A stretch of 64,000 bases of DNA from Methylophaga sp. UBA3192 (GTDB lineage: Bacteria; Pseudomonadota; Gammaproteobacteria; Nitrosococcales; Methylophagaceae), in contig DEXE01000008.1 of NCBI GenBank assembly GCA_002363955.1, forward strand, positions 62,001 through 126,000, read 5' to 3'. Shown here in pieces: positions 62,706-64,000 of this stretch; the stretch's first letter is position 1, and each line of letters opens with the position of its first letter. The notes beneath the pieces were generated by a model. The model did no database searches and had not been told where the DNA came from. It worked only from the letters and a program-made list of their open reading frames with translations. Made by a program: the position numbers and the translations under genes.

Positions 62706-63395
62706 ATGTTTGAAGTAGAAAATTTGCAGGTGAGTTACGGTCAAAGCCAGGTTATTCATGACATCAGCTTTAAAGCCGAACAAAATGAAACGCTGGCCAT
62801 TATGGGGCGTAATGGCATGGGTAAGACGACACTGTTTAAATCGCTGATGGGGATTCTGCCCAGCCAGTCTGACAAGGTCAGTATTGGAGGAGTAGAGGTC
62901 GGTAGTATGGAGAGTCACAGCCGGGTAGCAAACGGCATCGCTTATGTTCCACAGGGACGCATGATATTTCCGACACTGACCGTTCAGGAAAATATCGAAA
63001 CCGGTTTACAGGTATCGAAAATGAAACATATTCCTGATGAGATCTTTGCGTTATTTCCGGTCCTGCACGATATGCGTCATCGTAAGGGCGGTAACCTGTC
63101 AGGTGGTCAGCAACAGCAATTGGCGATTGCCAGGGCCTTGGTGACCAATCCTAAAGTGTTGCTATTGGATGAACCGACGGAAGGCATTCAACCTTCAATC
63201 ATCAAAGATATTGCCAAGGTGTTAAATGAAATTCGTAAAATGCGTGAAATTACCATTATTGTCTCCGAGCAGGTATTGAGTTTCACCATGGAAATCGCTG
63301 ACCGTATTATCGTGATTGAAAAAGGTAAATTCATTCATGAAGATATGCGTGCCGACGTTGATTCTGACACGATAAAGAAATATTTGACGGTTTAA
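62706..63395 (+). CDS. urtE: Urea ABC transporter ATPase UrtE
   Basis: A 229-residue LivF-type ATPase: Walker A GRNGMGKTTLFKSL, signature LSGGQQQQLAIARAL, Walker B VLLLDEPTEGIQPSII. It is the second ATPase subunit and the last transporter gene, followed by a 121-bp gap with a hairpin element and then ureD. Confidence 0.94.
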   Translation: MFEVENLQVSYGQSQVIHDISFKAEQNETLAIMGRNGMGKTTLFKSLMGILPSQSDKVSIGGVEVGSMESHSRVANGIAYVPQGRMIFPTLTVQENIETGLQVSKMKHIPDEIFALFPVLHDMRHRKGGNLSGGQQQQLAIARALVTNPKVLLLDEPTEGIQPSIIKDIAKVLNEIRKMREITIIVSEQVLSFTMEIADRIIVIEKGKFIHEDMRADVDSDTIKKYLTV

Positions 63396-63409
63396 GACAA
63401 ATGTTATTA

Positions 63410-63467
63410 GGGTCTGTTGATATTTCAGGTTTTACAACAAAGGCGACTATGAAAGATCAACAGATCC
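63410..63467 (+). repeat. Short hairpin-type element, copy B
   Basis: An 18-base inverted repeat with two mismatches (GGGTCTGTTGATATTTCA at 63410 and TGAAAGATCAACAGATCC at 63450, 22-base loop) lies between urtE and ureD. Its loop and right arm resemble 7780-7811. It has no T-run. The right arm also opens a 17-residue ORF (63449-63502, MKDQQIQADKYAYQCPT). It could be a miniature mobile-element remnant or a mRNA processing hairpin inside the urea operon. Confidence 0.5.
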
Positions 63468-63516
63468 AGGCAGACAAATATGCTTATCAATGTCCAACAT
63501 GAAGGAGAGTGTTGGC

Positions 63517-64000
63517 ATGAATGTGCGCTCAGAAGCAGCTTTACCGTTAACCCGACAAATTGAAAAACCTGCAATTAATCAGTTGATGACTGGCTGGGAT
63601 GCCAGCCTGAAACTGATATTTGATAGCCGCTCTGCTAAAACCATCCTGGCCCGTCGTCAGCATCATGGGCCGTTGGTGATTCAAAAAATTCTCTATCCCG
63701 AAGGTAACAATCCGGCACATGGTGTCATTATTCATCCTCCCGGCGGTGTGGCGGGTGGCGATAATCTGCAGTTAACAGTCGAAATGCAATCCGAATCATC
63801 TGCTCTTTTAACCACTCCGGGTGCAACAAAATGGTATAAATCAGCCGGTCGCCGAGCCAGTCAACATATTGACATGACGTTGAGCGAAGATAGTCAGCTG
63901 GAATGGTTGCCGCAGGAAAATATCGTGTTCGACGGCGCCGATGTGGCGTTAACAACCCGGATTCAACTGAGTGATAATGCTGTGTTTGCCGGATGGGAAG
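63517..64000 (+). CDS. ureD: Urease accessory protein UreD (3'-truncated by window)
   Basis: The first 161 codons of UreD/UreH, a chaperone that binds urease apoenzyme with UreF and UreG during nickel insertion. The match rests on HHGPLVIQKILYPEG, then VIIHPPGGVAGGDNLQL and TTPGATKWYKS, all family hallmarks. GGAGAG lies about eight bases before the ATG. The remaining urease genes (ureABC, EFG) should follow beyond the window edge. Being placed right after urtE links urea uptake and breakdown. Confidence 0.93.
   Translation, partial: MNVRSEAALPLTRQIEKPAINQLMTGWDASLKLIFDSRSAKTILARRQHHGPLVIQKILYPEGNNPAHGVIIHPPGGVAGGDNLQLTVEMQSESSALLTTPGATKWYKSAGRRASQHIDMTLSEDSQLEWLPQENIVFDGADVALTTRIQLSDNAVFAGWE

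Noticed and set aside
1..64000. tRNA, rRNA, CRISPR or intact transposase genes
   Set aside because: None seen in a by-eye reading of the sequence and its translations; a covariance-model or repeat-finder search could still reveal small RNAs.

Overview
The window looks like a chromosomal segment of a gammaproteobacterial methylotroph, most likely Methylophaga or a close relative (inference). The signs are a 23-residue PQQ precursor gene (pqqA), a formamide/urea cluster ordered as in methylotrophs (fmdC-fmdA-fmdB-urtABCDE-ureD), moderate GC, and many two-component and cyclic-di-GMP proteins. I see no rRNA, tRNA, CRISPR array, intact insertion sequence or prophage. Both ends cut genes: an RND metal-efflux pump at the left and ureD at the right.

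Layout. 1-8.8 kb: the 3' half of a CzcA/CusA-type pump, a DUF4168 protein, a sensor kinase with an NtrC-type regulator, a WG-repeat protein, a small membrane protein, an alpha/beta hydrolase lipoprotein and a FAD amine-oxidase-like protein. 8.9-11.1 kb: pqqA, glutathione reductase and a Prx5-type peroxiredoxin. 11.2-17.5 kb (minus strand): a REC-EAL-GAF-GGDEF regulator with a multi-PAS hybrid kinase, then 5-formyl-THF cyclo-ligase with an NsrR-like Rrf2 regulator. 18-22 kb: an HPP membrane protein, then three PepSY proteins around a PhoPQ/QseBC-like two-component system. All three PepSY genes carry the same upstream box. 22-31.5 kb: a PAS chemoreceptor, Cfa, catalase-Dps, an aldehyde dehydrogenase with an acetolactate-synthase-like ThDP enzyme, and an orphan MotB-like protein. 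31.6-38.1 kb: a CHASE-PAS-PAS-GGDEF-EAL protein, a glycine-zipper lipoprotein, and a phospholipase D/VTT fusion overlapping an endonuclease/exonuclease/phosphatase gene.

38.4-49.2 kb is a nearly complete Tad (Flp) pilus locus, all on the plus strand with short gaps or overlaps, followed by a convergent diguanylate cyclase. 50.6-54.8 kb holds the bacterial proteasome homologue Anbu facing a three-gene operon of ATP-grasp, alpha-E and zinc metallopeptidase genes, a poorly understood system. 55.6-64 kb is the nitrogen-scavenging cluster: porin, formamidase, FmdB, a five-component urea/amide ABC transporter, and the start of the urease operon.

How it fits together: amides and urea would cross the outer membrane by the FmdC porin, be bound by UrtA, imported by UrtBCDE, and be split by formamidase or urease to ammonia. 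Gor, peroxiredoxin, catalase and Dps form an oxidative-stress set. At least three c-di-GMP enzymes and the Tad pilus suggest a surface-attachment programme. The most interesting non-gene signals are the shared PepSY box, an NsrR-like palindrome ahead of the Rrf2 gene, and a short two-copy hairpin element at about 7.8 kb and 63.4 kb.
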